A DNA stretch of 64,000 nucleotides, taken from assembly GCA_037974665.1 (NCBI GenBank), contig CM075773.1:19892146-19956145 (forward strand), in the 5' to 3' direction. This DNA is from Ehretia macrophylla. Taxonomy: Eukaryota; Streptophyta; Magnoliopsida; Boraginales; Ehretiaceae. Position numbers and translations under genes: made by a program. The notes under the pieces are model-generated. The model saw only the letters and a program-made list of their open reading frames with translations, had not been told where the DNA came from and did not search any database. The first letter of the stretch is position 1. Each line of letters starts with the position of its first letter. Shown one piece after another: positions 13,343-23,900 of the stretch.

Positions 13343-13683
13343 ATGAAAACGTTCGATTTTGGGCTCTGAAAAAAGGCCCAGCGAAGCGGGCTTAGCTGCC
13401 CCGCCGTAGAGCTCTCGGAGAGCTTTCCAACGGTATGCTGTGGGCCGCATAACTCCTTGCGAATTAATAGTTATGGGCTCCGGAGCGACAGAGACCTGGT
13501 CCCAAGCCACACGACCTCGGTTTGCAGGCCCAGCCTCCACGTGATGCGAAGTTGCCTTGCCCAAGGTGCCGTGGGATTCGGTAACAGAAATGTGGCGGAT
13601 TAGGTTGTCGACCTTTTTGCGGCTCACGACGCGCGATCTGGGACGGAAAAACAGCGCAAAAGAAGAAAAGTGTCCCAAAACTG
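13343..13683. repeat. Reference subfamily A monomer (341 bp)
   Basis: This copy is chosen as a readable example, starting at ATGAAAACGTTCGATTTT. In order it holds an A-tract (GAAAAAAGG); a short G/C-rich stretch; a 15-bp dyad AGCTCTCGGAGAGCT at 13,410-13,424 that includes a SacI site; the TTTCCAACGGTATGCTGTGG block; GTTATGGGCTCCGG; CCACACGACCTCGG; a second dyad CCTTGCCCAAGG at 13,555-13,566; and an A-rich end from about 13,646 with A-tracts spaced near one helical turn. A length of 341 bp is about two nucleosome repeats of 170 bp. I see no clear similarity between the two halves, so it is not an obvious dimer of a 170-bp unit. Confidence 0.9.
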
Positions 13684-14059
13684 ATGAAAACGTTCAATTT
13701 TGGGCTCAGAAAAAAGTCCCAGCGAAGCGAGATTAGCTGCCCTGTCGTAGAGCTCTCGGAGAGCTTTCCAATGGTTTGCAGTGGGCCGCCTAACTCCTTG
13801 CGGATCAAAAGTTATGGGCTCCGGAGCGACGGAGACTTGGTCCCAAGCCACACGACCTCGGTTTGCGGGCCCAACCTCCACGTGATGCGAAGTTGTCTTG
13901 CCCAAAGTGCCGTGGGATTTGGTAACAGAAATGTGTCGGATTAGGTTTTCGTCCTTTTTGCGGCTAAGGACGCGCGATCTAGGACGAAAAAACAGCGTAA
14001 AAGAAGAAAAGTGTCCCGAAGCTGATAAAAACATTCGATTTTGGGCTCTGAAAAAAGGG

Positions 14060-14064
14060 CCAGC
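14060..14064. repeat. Target-site duplication, left copy (CCAGC)
   Basis: CCAGC directly precedes the TGTCACGCCCC end of the insertion and is repeated exactly at 17,987-17,991 after the CA end. In uninterrupted monomers this site reads GGCCCAGCAAAGCG once, so the duplication was made on insertion. Confidence 0.95.
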
Positions 14065-15234
14065 TGTCACGCCCCAACCGGGCCTATAAAGGTTAGACTA
14101 GGGTGTGATCTAAACATTCAAGTCCTTTCACATTCTTAATCATTCTAGGAGGTTTAGCACTTAACGTTTTATTCTAGACTCCAATTTTTTCCGGAAATCC
14201 GGCAGCATAACGGCTGTAATTGGGCTCTTTGTTTTGACCTAATTCTGTAAACGCCTCAATTATTCCAATCATTAATCCAATTCCATTAAAGACTCCTATT
14301 TGTCACCAACCGATTTGCCTACTAGTTTATCTTGAAAGTCTCGTTTGGTTAATAAGCCTAACATGATAACTATGTCCCGTTTATTTGTCAATTTCCTATC
14401 ATGCAAGTACCTATTATCCTTTAGTTTGCAAATGAGCACCTAAGTGAAATTAGATAGAATTAACTTAGTTGATTGTTCATCTAGTGGTTTGAATGCCTAC
14501 GATAACTACTAATGAAGAAAACGAAAGCAAAGAACCAAATAAAAAGTCGTCCGGTTATAGATAGTACAATCCCAGAATTAGACCCAAATTACAACGGGGT
14601 CATTTACATCAATAAAATGAATATTTGCAATCAAACACAACATCCATATAGCAACCACTTTCAGGCAAGGCACAAAAGCACGTAGGGACAGGCAATCACT
14701 CCAAGGAATCATCGATAAGCACGTTGTCCTCGGGTACCTGTACCTGTTCTTCTTCACCTGTGATAAAAAGAGGGTGAGTCCTTATGAACTCAGCGAGGGG
14801 GAACGAGAAATACGTTTTGAAACTCATTTTCCGGTTCAATTATGAAAATCCTTTTCCAAGCATAAATATAACAATGATATAAGATACAGGAACAGGAATA
14901 CCAGTCTTTCCTCCCCGAGGTCCTCCAGGGACCAAGCGAGAGTACTTATACACGTAGTAAAAGGATACGGTGAGCTATTGCTCTCAGATCAAGTCAAGTA
15001 ACAGGAGTTGCGGCCGACTTTAATTCATCCCCAAAACACACCAGGTGGGTGTACTCCGGATGTACCCCGAAAGCCTACGACCCAACTCTCCGAGGAAGTC
15101 TAGCCCCCAAGCGAGAGAGGGAATGGGACCATGGTGGTCACGGTAACACCGGCAAGCCCGATGCCGCCCGGCGTGCGTGATCGCTACCATACCGACAGGA
15201 AAGGTTGCAACCTTGTATGTAATGCACATTTATG

Positions 15235-15428
15235 ACAGGTAATATATCACAGTAGGAGGACAACAAAGTAGGTTGCCCCCGGACAGTCATAAGATTGCAC
15301 ATTGACCAAGTAAATAGGCAGGGCACGATAAAACAGGTAATATATCACAGTAGGAGGACAACAAAGTAGGTTGCCTCCGGATAGTCATAAGATTGCACAT
15401 TGACAGGTAGACAAGCAAGGCACGATAA
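15235..15428. repeat. 98-bp tandem duplication within the LTR
   Basis: ACAGGTAATATATCACAGTA begins at 15,235 and again at 15,333, and the copies run on through GATTGCACATTGAC to GGCACGATAA. They differ at only a few positions. This is a young two-copy tandem repeat, apparently internal to the LTR. Confidence 0.92.
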
Positions 15429-16100
15429 GACATGAAAATTTAACTTGAAGGCATATAGAGTTATATGAAAATTAAAGGGGCAGCCATGTAATACATGTAA
15501 AACAGGCCATATAACTCATTAAGAAGCCCACGTGATCAAGTGATAAGATTATTCAACATGCAATGACATCAATCATGGGTTCGGGTGCAAGAAAAGCTTA
15601 TTTGTCAACATGCAATGGTCAAAATCACATTTGAAGTTATAAGACATTTACGGGCAGCCCACTAAGCATCTAATTTCCACACAATATCCAAATGATCAAC
15701 ACTTAGCAAGACTACCTAGTCATTAGGGTTTCTGTTTCATGATTAACCGCATGATTAAACCCTAAGTCAACTCAAAATCATTCTCAAGTCATGCATCATT
15801 CAATTCAAACATCCTCAAGTACCCAAAACAGTCCACACAACATTCCAACACCACAATTCCAATCAATTAGTACCACAAGGGAGGTTACATCAATTTTCCA
15901 AGCATATAGCCAAGTGAAACCTTTACTGCAATAGGCTGTTTTCTCACAATCAATAGGATAATCAAACAATCTCCAAATCCAGTTAATAAGATGTCAAATT
16001 AAATATTTAGAAGTTAACTAAAATCAGAAACAAACCTTGCATCAATTGGAGTTCGAGATCATTAGATATAGCCGAAACAGTGGAATAGCACAAAACTGTC

Positions 16101-16470
16101 CAGATTTGCACACATTTCGATAATTGACGTTTTTGAGGTCCTTAGAGTCATTTTTAGCTTTGGTCCATTTCTGACAAAATTGTCCAGAACTGAAAAATAT
16201 TTTAGTAAACCAATTTTCATACATTTTGGACATCATCAACTAAGTCAAATATGGTTCGTTCCATAAGGTCAGTGCATCTGCCAAAACCTGCTTCATTTTT
16301 CCAGATTTCCAGATTTGGTCACATTTTAAAGATTTGCCATTTTGAGGACCTTAGAATCAAAATTAGCTTTGGCCTATTTCTGTGAAAAGTGTTCAAAACT
16401 GTCCAAACTAGTCACCTACCAATTTTAATGAATTTTTAACATCACTTGCTTAGCTAAACTTACCTCGAAC
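16101..16470. repeat. Diverged ~209-bp tandem duplication within the LTR
   Basis: CAGATTTG followed by CACATTT, GAGG(T/A)CCTTAGA, TTAGCTTTGG, a CTGTCCA-like motif and ACCAATTTT appears from 16,101 and again from about 16,310, in the same order. Similarity is moderate, so this duplication is older than the 98-bp one at 15,235. Confidence 0.75.
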
Positions 16471-16974
16471 AGACTGGTCAGAGAGCTGTCATCCATTTCG
16501 ACTTCACCTAGCATCATTTTCAAGCCAAGATCTTGCCATGCATGGTTGTTTAAGCTTATGAACGACCATATAGCTCAAGTACAGAAGCAAATACACACAT
16601 TTATGAACATGCATGTGAAATTTCAAAGAGTTTTCAAAAGCTTTTAACCCTCACCTTTGCAATCAACCAAAAGATGCACAAAAACCTTGTTGAGGCTCAA
16701 ATTTCTTCTTCTTCTTGCTTAGCCGAGTTTCCAACTTGGTTTTCTCTATTTTTCCTAGCATAGTAAGCAATCTCTTAGTACATGCATGTATTTAGGACTT
16801 GAAGAAAAGAAAGGGAAGCTTAGTAACTCACCTAGGCCGAAAATGAAGCTTCAATGCACATGCATGGGTGATTTTTGCATCCTAGCTTGTTCGGTTGAGG
16901 TCCTTTGCTTGTGGCTTGCTTGGCTTAGCTATGGTGTGAAGAAGAGAAGCTATGGAGGTAGATAACTCAGCCGA

Positions 16975-17050
16975 AACCGAAATGGAGAGAGAAAATGAGA
17001 GGGAGAGAGAGAAAATGTGAGGAAAGTGAGAGAAATGAGAGAAAAAGGAG
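16975..17050. repeat. GA/CT-rich low-complexity tract in the LTR
   Basis: The plus strand is a run of GAGAGA, GAAAATGAGA and related purine motifs. On the minus strand it becomes a CT-rich tract about 150-220 bases downstream of the TATA-like motif, where plant retrotransposon leaders often carry pyrimidine-rich sequence. Confidence 0.85.
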
Positions 17051-17196
17051 GCTTTTGCAATTTTTTGAGCATGTGGTCAGCCTTGGGCATACAAATTCAG
17101 ATTTTTTTTGTCTTCAAGATGGAATTTTGAAATGTTAGCATGGGCATAGGTGGTTTGGTCGAAAATGGTGTGAGAATTGAGGTGGTTTGAGCAATT

Positions 17197-17207
17197 TTTT
17201 ATATATT
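17197..17207 (-). promoter_or_regulatory. Probable TATA box of the LTR promoter (minus strand)
   Basis: The minus strand reads AATATATAAAAAATTG here. It is the best TATA-like motif seen upstream of the CT-rich leader, and it places U3 between 17,986 and about 17,200. A start site about 30 bases downstream, near 17,165, would be expected. The assignment rests on sequence alone. Confidence 0.5.
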
Positions 17208-17529
17208 GATAAGTGTTTTTGTGTCATGACTTGTCTAGAATCATTTTGAATTAAACATGCATGCAAAAATCTGATTTTGTGTCATCTTTTGAATTGTTTT
17301 AACATGTGTATAAGAGAATGTTGGGTATTTAGGGATTTTAGGTAGAATAGAATATAAGGTATGTTTAGAGGTTTGTGAGATTTTGTCTTGTAGTGAGTTT
17401 AAAATATAATATTTAGGTGTTAGTGGATTTTGTAGAGATTTGAATTAGGATTATAATAATAGTTAGTGGATTGTGTAGGATTATTTTATTGTCTTCTGAT
17501 TTGTGTAGGATTCTTTATTGATTAGCGTG

Positions 17530-17975
17530 GTGGCACGCTTTCCTAAGTCTAAGGCACGCACTATGAGACACACACAAAAATCAATACAGGGCACGAATCA
17601 CGAGGTAGACACGAACTACGAGGTAAGACACGGACTTCAAGACTAATGCACGCAATCCTAGGTGAATGCACGTAAACTAATGCAAGGCACGTAATTCAAT
17701 GTAATGCACGCAAATTGAGGTACAACTCTTAAACCTAGGTTAAGGTACACAGTTCAAGGTTAGGGCACATGAAATGAGGTAACGCACATACATCGAGGTC
17801 AGGGCACGTATTTCTAGGTACCACATGTAAGTCGGGGATTAGGGTACACTATTCTAGGTCAAGGCACGTATGACGAGGTATGCATGAAAACCAAGACAAG
17901 ACACGTAGTCCAAGGTCGGTCATATAATTAGAGGTCTATGGCACGCAAATCAAGGTAACACACGTTATTCGGGGT
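17530..17975. repeat. Degenerate ~20-bp minisatellite in the outer U3 of the LTR
   Basis: About twenty degenerate units follow one another with the plus-strand pattern GGCACGTAATTCNAGGTNA. Clear units begin near 17,589, 17,608, 17,646, 17,666, 17,686, 17,703 and 17,743, and they continue almost to the LTR end. On the minus strand many units contain ACGTG, the core shared by plant G-box and ABRE-type elements, which is compatible with an enhancer-like array. Function is not shown. Confidence 0.8.
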
Positions 17976-17986
17976 CGGGCCTCACA

Positions 17987-17991
17987 CCAGC
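17987..17991. repeat. Target-site duplication, right copy (CCAGC)
   Basis: CCAGC follows the terminal CA of the insertion and is identical to 14,060-14,064. Removing the insertion and one copy restores an ordinary subfamily A monomer reading GGCCAGCAAAGCGAGC. Confidence 0.95.
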
Positions 17992-20900
17992 AAAGCGAGC
18001 TTTGCTGCCCTGCCGTAGAGCTCTCGGAGAGTTTTCCAACGGTATGCTGTGGGCCGCGTAACTCCTTGCGGATCAAAAGTTATGGGCTCCGGAGCGACAG
18101 AGACTTGGTCCCAAGCCACATGACCTCGGTTTGTGGGCCCAGCCTCCACGTGATGTGAAGTTGTCTTGCCCAAGCTGCCGTGGGATTCGGTAACAGAAAT
18201 GTGACGGATTAGGTTGTCGTCCTTTTCGAGGCTCACGACGCGCGATTTGGGACCGAAAAACAGCGGAAAAGAAAAAAAGTATCCCGAAACTGATGAAAAC
18301 GTTCGATTTTGGGCTCAGAAAAAGGTCCCAGCGAAGCAAGATTAGCTGCCTCGTCGTAGAGCTCTCAGAGAGTTTTCCAACGGTATGCTGTGGGTCACCT
18401 AACTCCTTGCGGATCAAAAGTTATGGGCTCCGGAGCGACGGAGACCTGGTCCTAAGCCACACGACCTCGGTTTGCGGGCCCATCCTCCACGTGATGCGAA
18501 GTTGCCTTGCCCAAGGTGCCATGGGATTCGGAAATAGAAATGTGACGGATTAGGTTTTCGTCCTTTTCGCGGCTCACGACGCGCTATTTGGGACGGAAAA
18601 ACAGCATAAAAGAAGAAAAGTGTCCCGAAACTGATGAAAACATTCGATTTTGGGCTCCGAAAAAAGGCCAGCGAAGCGAGCTTCGTAGTCCCGCCGTAAA
18701 GCTCTCGGAGAGCTTTCCAACGGTATGCTGTGGGCCGCGTAAATTCTTGCGGATCAAAAGTTATGGACTCCGGAGGGACAGAGACCAGGTCCCAGGCCAC
18801 ACGAACTCGGTTTGCTGGCCGAGCCTCCACGTGATGTGAAGTTGCCTTGCCCAAGGCGCCGTGGGATTCGGTAACAGAAATGAGACCGATTAGGTTGTCG
18901 TCCTTTTTGCGGCTCACGACACGCAATCTGGGACCGAAAAACAGCGCAAAAGAAGAAAAATGTCCCGAAACTGGTGAAAATGTTGGATTTTGGGCTCCGA
19001 AAAAAGTCCCAGCGAAGCGGGCTTAGCTGTGCATCGTAGAGCTCTCGGAGAGCTTTCCAACGGTATGGAGTGGGCCGCGTAACTCCTTGCGGATCAAAAG
19101 TTATGGGCTCCGGAGCGACAGAGACTTGGTCCCAAGCCATACGACCTCGGTTTGCGGGCCCAGCCTCCACGTGATGCGAAGTTGTCTTGCCCAAGGTGCC
19201 GTGGGATTCGGTAACAGAAATGTGACGGATTAGGTTGTCGTCCTTTTCGCGGCTCACGACGCGCGATCTGGGACAGAAAAACAGCGCAAAAGAAGAAAAG
19301 TGTCCCAAAATTAATGAAAACGTTCGATTTTGGCCTCAGAAAAAAGTCCCAGCAAAGCGAGATTAGCTGCCCCGTCGTAGAGCTCTCGGAGAGCTTTCAA
19401 ACGATATGTTGTGGGCCGCGTAACTACTTGCGGATCAAAAGTTATGGGCTCCGGAGCGACGGAGACCTGGTCCCAAGCCACACGACCTCGGTTTGCGGGC
19501 CCAGCCTCCACGTGATGCGAAGTTGCCTTGCCCAACATGCCGTGGGATTCGATAACAGAAATGTGACGGATTAGGTTGTCGTCCTTTTCGCGGCTCACGA
19601 CGCGCGATCTGGGACGAAAAAACAGAGCAAAAGAAGAAAAGTGTCCCGAAACAGATGAAAACGTTCGATTTTGGGCTCCAAAAAAAGGCCCAGCGAAGCG
19701 AGCTTGGCTGCCCCGCCGTAGAGCTCTTGGAGAGCTTTCCAACGGTATGCTGTGGGCCGCGTAACTCCTTCCGGATCAAAACTTATGGGCTCCGGAGCGA
19801 CGGAGACCTGGTCCCAAGCCACACGACCTCGGTTTGCGGGCCCAACCTCCACGTGATGCGAAGTTGCCTTGCCCAAGGTGCCGTGGGATTCGGTAACAGA
19901 AATGTGACGGATTAGGTTGTCGTCCTTTTTGCGGCTCACGACGCGCGATCTGGGACGAAAAAACATAGCAAAAGAAGAAAAGTGTCCCGAAACTGATGAA
20001 AACGTTCAATTTTGTGCTCAAAAAAAAGTCCCAGCGAACCGAGATTAGCTGCCCCATCGTAAAGCTCTCGGAGAGCTTTCCAACGGTATGCAGTGCGCCG
20101 CGTAACCCCTTGCGGATCAAAAGTTATGGGCTCCGGAGCGACAGAGACCCGGTCCCAAGCCACACGACCTCGGTTTGCGGGCCCAGCCTCCACGTGATTC
20201 GAAGTTGCCTTGCCCAAGGTGCCATGGGATTCGGTAACAGAAATGTGACGGATTAGGTTGTCGTCCTTTTCGCGGCTTACGACGCGCGATCTGGGATGAA
20301 AAAACAGCGCAAAAGTAGAAAAGTGCCTCGAAACTGATGAAAACGTTCGATTTAGTGCTCCGAATAAAGGCCCAGCAAAGCGAGCTTAGCTGCCCCGCCG
20401 TAGAGCTCTCGGAGAGCTTTCCAACGGTATGCTGTGGGCCGCGTAGGTCCTTCCGAATCAAAAGTTATGGGCTCCGTAGCGACGGAGACCTAGCCCCAAG
20501 CCACACGACCTCTGTTTGCGGGCCCAACCTCCACGTTATGCGAAGTTGCCTTGCCCAAGGTGCCGTGGGATTCGGTAACAGAAATGTGGCGGATTAGGTT
20601 GTCGTCCTTTTCGCGGCTCACGACGCGCGATCTGGGACGAAAAAACAGAGCAAAAGAAGAAAAGTGTCCCAAAACTGATGAAATTGTTCAATTTTGGGCT
20701 CAGAAAAAAGTCCCAGCGAACCGAGATTAGCTGCCCCGTCGTAGAGCTCTTGGAGATCTTTCCAACGGTATGCAGTGGGCCGCCTAACTCCTTGCGGATC
20801 AAAAGTTATGGGCTCCGGAGCGACGGAGACCTAGTCCCAAGCCACACGACCTCGGTTTGCGGGCCCGACCTCCACGTGATGTGAAGTTGTCTTGCCAAAG

Positions 20901-23900
20901 GTGCCATGGGATTCGGTAATAGAAATGTGACGGATTAGGTTGTCGTCCTTTTTGCGGCTCACGACGCGCGATCTGGGACGGAAAAACAGCGCAAAAGAAG
21001 AAAAGTGTCCCGAAGCTGATTAAAACGTTCGATTTTGGGCTCCCAAAAAAAGGCCCAGCCAAAAGAGCTTCGCTGCCCCGTCGTAGAGCGCTCGGAGTGC
21101 TTTCCAACGGTATGCTGTGGGCCGCGTAACTCCTTGCGGATCAAAAGTTATGGGCTCCGGAGCGTCGGAGACCTGGTCCCAAGCCACACGACCTCGATTT
21201 CCGGGCCTAGCCTCCACGTGATTCGAAGTTGCCTTGCTCAATGTGCCGTGGGATTAGGTAATAGAAATGTGACGGATTAGGTTGTCGTCCTTTTCGCGGC
21301 TCACGACGCGCGATTTGGGACGAAAAAATAGCGCAAAAGAAGAAAAGTGTCCCGAAATTGATGAAAACGTTCGATTTTGGTCTCCGAAAACAGTTCCAGC
21401 AAAGCGAGCTTAGCTGTCCCATCGTAGAGCTCTCGGAGAGCTTTCCAACGGTATGCTGTGGGCCGCGTAACTCCTTGCGGATCAAAAGTTATGCGCTCCG
21501 TAGGCACAGAGACCTGGTCCCAAGCCACACGACCTCGGTTTGCGGGCCCAGCCTCTACGTAATGCGAAGTTGCCTTGCCCAAGGTGCCGTAGGATTCGGT
21601 AACAGAAATGTGATGGATAAGGTTGTCGTCCTTTTCGCGGCTCACGACCCGCGATCTGGGACGGAAAAATAGCGCAGAAGAAGAAAAGTGTCCCGAAACT
21701 GATGAAAACGTTCGATTTTGGGGTCCGAAAAAAGTCCCAGCAAAGCGGGTTTAGCTGCCCGTCGTAGAGCTCTCGGAAATCTTTCCAACGGTATGCTGTG
21801 GGCCGCGTAACTCCTTGCGGATCAAAAGTTATGGGCTACGAAATTACAGAGACCTGGTCCCAAGCCACACGAGCTCGGTTTGCGGGCCCAGCCTCCACGT
21901 GATGCGAAGTTGCCTTGCCCAAGGTGCCGTGGGATTAGATAATAGAAATGTGACGGATTAGGTTGTCGTCCTTTTCGCTGTTCACGACTCCCGATCTGGG
22001 ACGAAAAAACAGCGCAAAAGAAGAAAAGTGTCCCGAAAATGATGAAAACGTTCAATTTTGGGCTCCGAAAAAGGCCCAGCAAAGCGGGCTTAGTTTCCCC
22101 GCCGTAGAGCTCTCGGAGAGCTTTCCAACAGTATGCTGTGGGCCGCGTAACTCCTTCCGGATCAAAAGTTATGGGCTCCGGAGCGACGGAGACCTGGTCC
22201 CAAGCCACACGAATTCGGTTTGCGGGCCCAACCTCCACATGATGCGAAGTTGCCTTCCCCAAGGTGCCATGGGATTCAGTAACAGAAATGTGGCGGATTA
22301 GGTTGTCGTCCTTTTCGCGGCTCACGACGCGCGATCTGGGACGGAAAAACAGCGCAAAAGAAGAAAAGTGTCCCAAAGCTGATAAAAACGTTCAATTTTA
22401 GGCTCCGAAAAAAGGCCCAGCAAAGCGAGCTTTGCTGCCCCGCCGTAGAGCTCTCGGAGTGCTTTCCAACGGTATGCTGTGGGCCGCGTAACTCCTTGCG
22501 GATCAAAAGTTATGGGCTCCGGAGCGACAGAGACCTGGTCCCAAGCCACACGACCTCGGTTTGTGGGCCCAGCCTCCACGTGATGCGAAGTTGTCTTGCC
22601 CAAGGTACCGTGGGATTCGGTAACAGAAATTTGACGGATTAGGTTGTCGTCCTTTTCGCGGCTCACGACGCGCGATCTGGGATGGAAAAACAGCGCAAAA
22701 GAAGAAAAGTGTCCCGAAACTGATGAAAACGTTCGATTTTGTTCTCAGAAAAAAGTCCCACCAAAGCGGGCTTAGCTGCCCATCGTAGAGCTCTCGAAGA
22801 GCTTTCCAACGGTATGCTGTGGGCCTCGTAAATCCTTGCAGATCAAAAGTTATGGGCTCCGGAGCGACAGAGACCTGGTCTCAAGCCACACGACCTCGGT
22901 TTGCGGGCCCAGCCTCCACGTGATGCGAAGTTGTCTTGCCCAAGGTGCCGTGGGATTCGGTACAGAAATGTGACGGATTAGGTTGTCGTCCTTTTCGCCG
23001 CTCACGACGCGCAATTTGGGACTGAAAAACAGTGCAAAAGAAGAAAATTGTCCCGAAACTGATGAAAACGTTCGATTTTGGGCTTCGAAAAAAGGCCCAA
23101 TAAAGCGGGCTTGGCTGCCTTGTCGTTTAGAGCTCTCGGAGAGCTTTCCAACGGTATGTTGTGGGCCGCGTAACTACTTGCGGATCAAAAGTTATGGGCT
23201 CCGGAACGACGGAGACCTGGTCCCAAGCCACACGACCTCGGTTTACGGCCCAGCATCCACGTGATGCGAAGTTGCCTTGCCCAAGGTGCCGTGGGATTCG
23301 ATAACAGAAATGTGACGGATTAGGTTGTCGTCCTTTTCGCGGTTCACGACGAGCGATCTGGGACGGAAAAATAGCGCAAAAGAAGAAAAGTGTCCCAAAG
23401 CTGATGAAAACGTTCGATTTTGGGCTCCGAAAAAAGGCCCAGCAATGTGGGCTTAGCTGCCCCGCCGTAGAGCTCTCGGAGTGCTTTCCATCTGTATACT
23501 GTGGGCCGCGTAACCCCTTGCGGATCAAAAGTTATGGGCTCCGGAGCGTCGGAGACCTGGTCCCAAGACACACGACCTCGGTTTGCGGGGCCAGCCTGCA
23601 CGTGATTCGAAGTTGCCTTGCTCACGGTGCCGTGGGATTCTGTAACATAAATGTGACGGATTAGGTTGTCGTCCTTTTCGCGACTCACGACGCGCGATTT
23701 GGGATGGAAAAATAGAGCAAAAGAAGAAAAGTGTCCCAAAATTGATGAAAACGTTCGATTTTGGTCTCCGAAAAAAGGCCCAGCAAAGCGGGCTTAGCTA
23801 CCCTGTCATTTAGAGCTCTCGGAGAGCTTTCCAACGGTATGCTGTGGGTCGCGTAAGTACTTGCGGATCAAAAGGTATGGGCTCCGTAGGGACAGAGACC

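Larger units (their letters stand above)
1..14064. repeat. Satellite array, subfamily A, left arm (about 41 monomers of ~341 bp)
   Basis: The stretch is a head-to-tail tandem array. The landmark GTTATGGGCTCCGG recurs at spacings of 338-341 bp (for example near 789, 1130, 1471 and 1812). Subfamily A is recognised by CCGAAAAAAGGCC, TTGCGGATC, GCCACACGACCTCGG, GTGATGCGAAG, ACAGAAATGTGACGG and CACGACGCGCGATCTGGG. Neighbouring copies differ at many scattered positions, and all lie in one orientation. Short open frames recur every monomer on both strands, but they follow from the repeat and I do not call them genes. I do not recognise the monomer as a named satellite. The array continues beyond position 1. 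Confidence 0.97.
14065..17986 (-). mobile_element. Long solo LTR of a Ty3/gypsy-type retrotransposon, possibly Tekay/Del lineage
   Basis: A 3,922-bp insertion interrupts one satellite monomer. Its ends are TGTCACGCCC and GGGCCTCACA, a short TG...CA inverted terminus, and it is flanked by a perfect 5-bp CCAGC duplication. These are the hallmarks of LTR-retrotransposon integration. The two ends are not direct repeats of each other, and I see no internal region or second LTR, so a solo LTR left by recombination between LTRs is the simplest reading. The minus strand reads like a promoter and leader: TATATAAAAAA near 17,200, then a CT-rich leader, ending in GGGGCGTGACA. The lineage is inferred only from LTR length and the terminal motif. 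It is a fossil with no coding content; its age cannot be set without a partner LTR, but the intact duplication argues against great age. A non-autonomous element is a less likely alternative. Confidence 0.85.

Noticed and set aside
13676-13700. GTTCGATTTTGG in each monomer as a pol III B-box (consensus GGTTCGANTCC)
   Set aside because: The match is imperfect at both ends, no convincing A-box lies at the right distance, and no tRNA-like or SINE-like fold is evident.
15020-16239. Short minus-strand open frames of 60-70 residues within the LTR
   Set aside because: They are short, match no retrotransposon domain I recognise, and partly cover the internal 98-bp duplication. An LTR normally carries no coding region.
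14065-17986. The insertion as a DNA transposon (hAT, Mutator, CACTA) or Helitron
   Set aside because: The 5-bp duplication with TG...CA ends does not fit hAT (8 bp), Mutator (about 9 bp), CACTA (3 bp, CACTA ends) or Helitron (no duplication). It fits an LTR.
14065-17986. The insertion as a complete LTR element with two LTRs
   Set aside because: The sequence at the left end is not repeated as a direct copy near the right end, and no internal region is visible between such copies.
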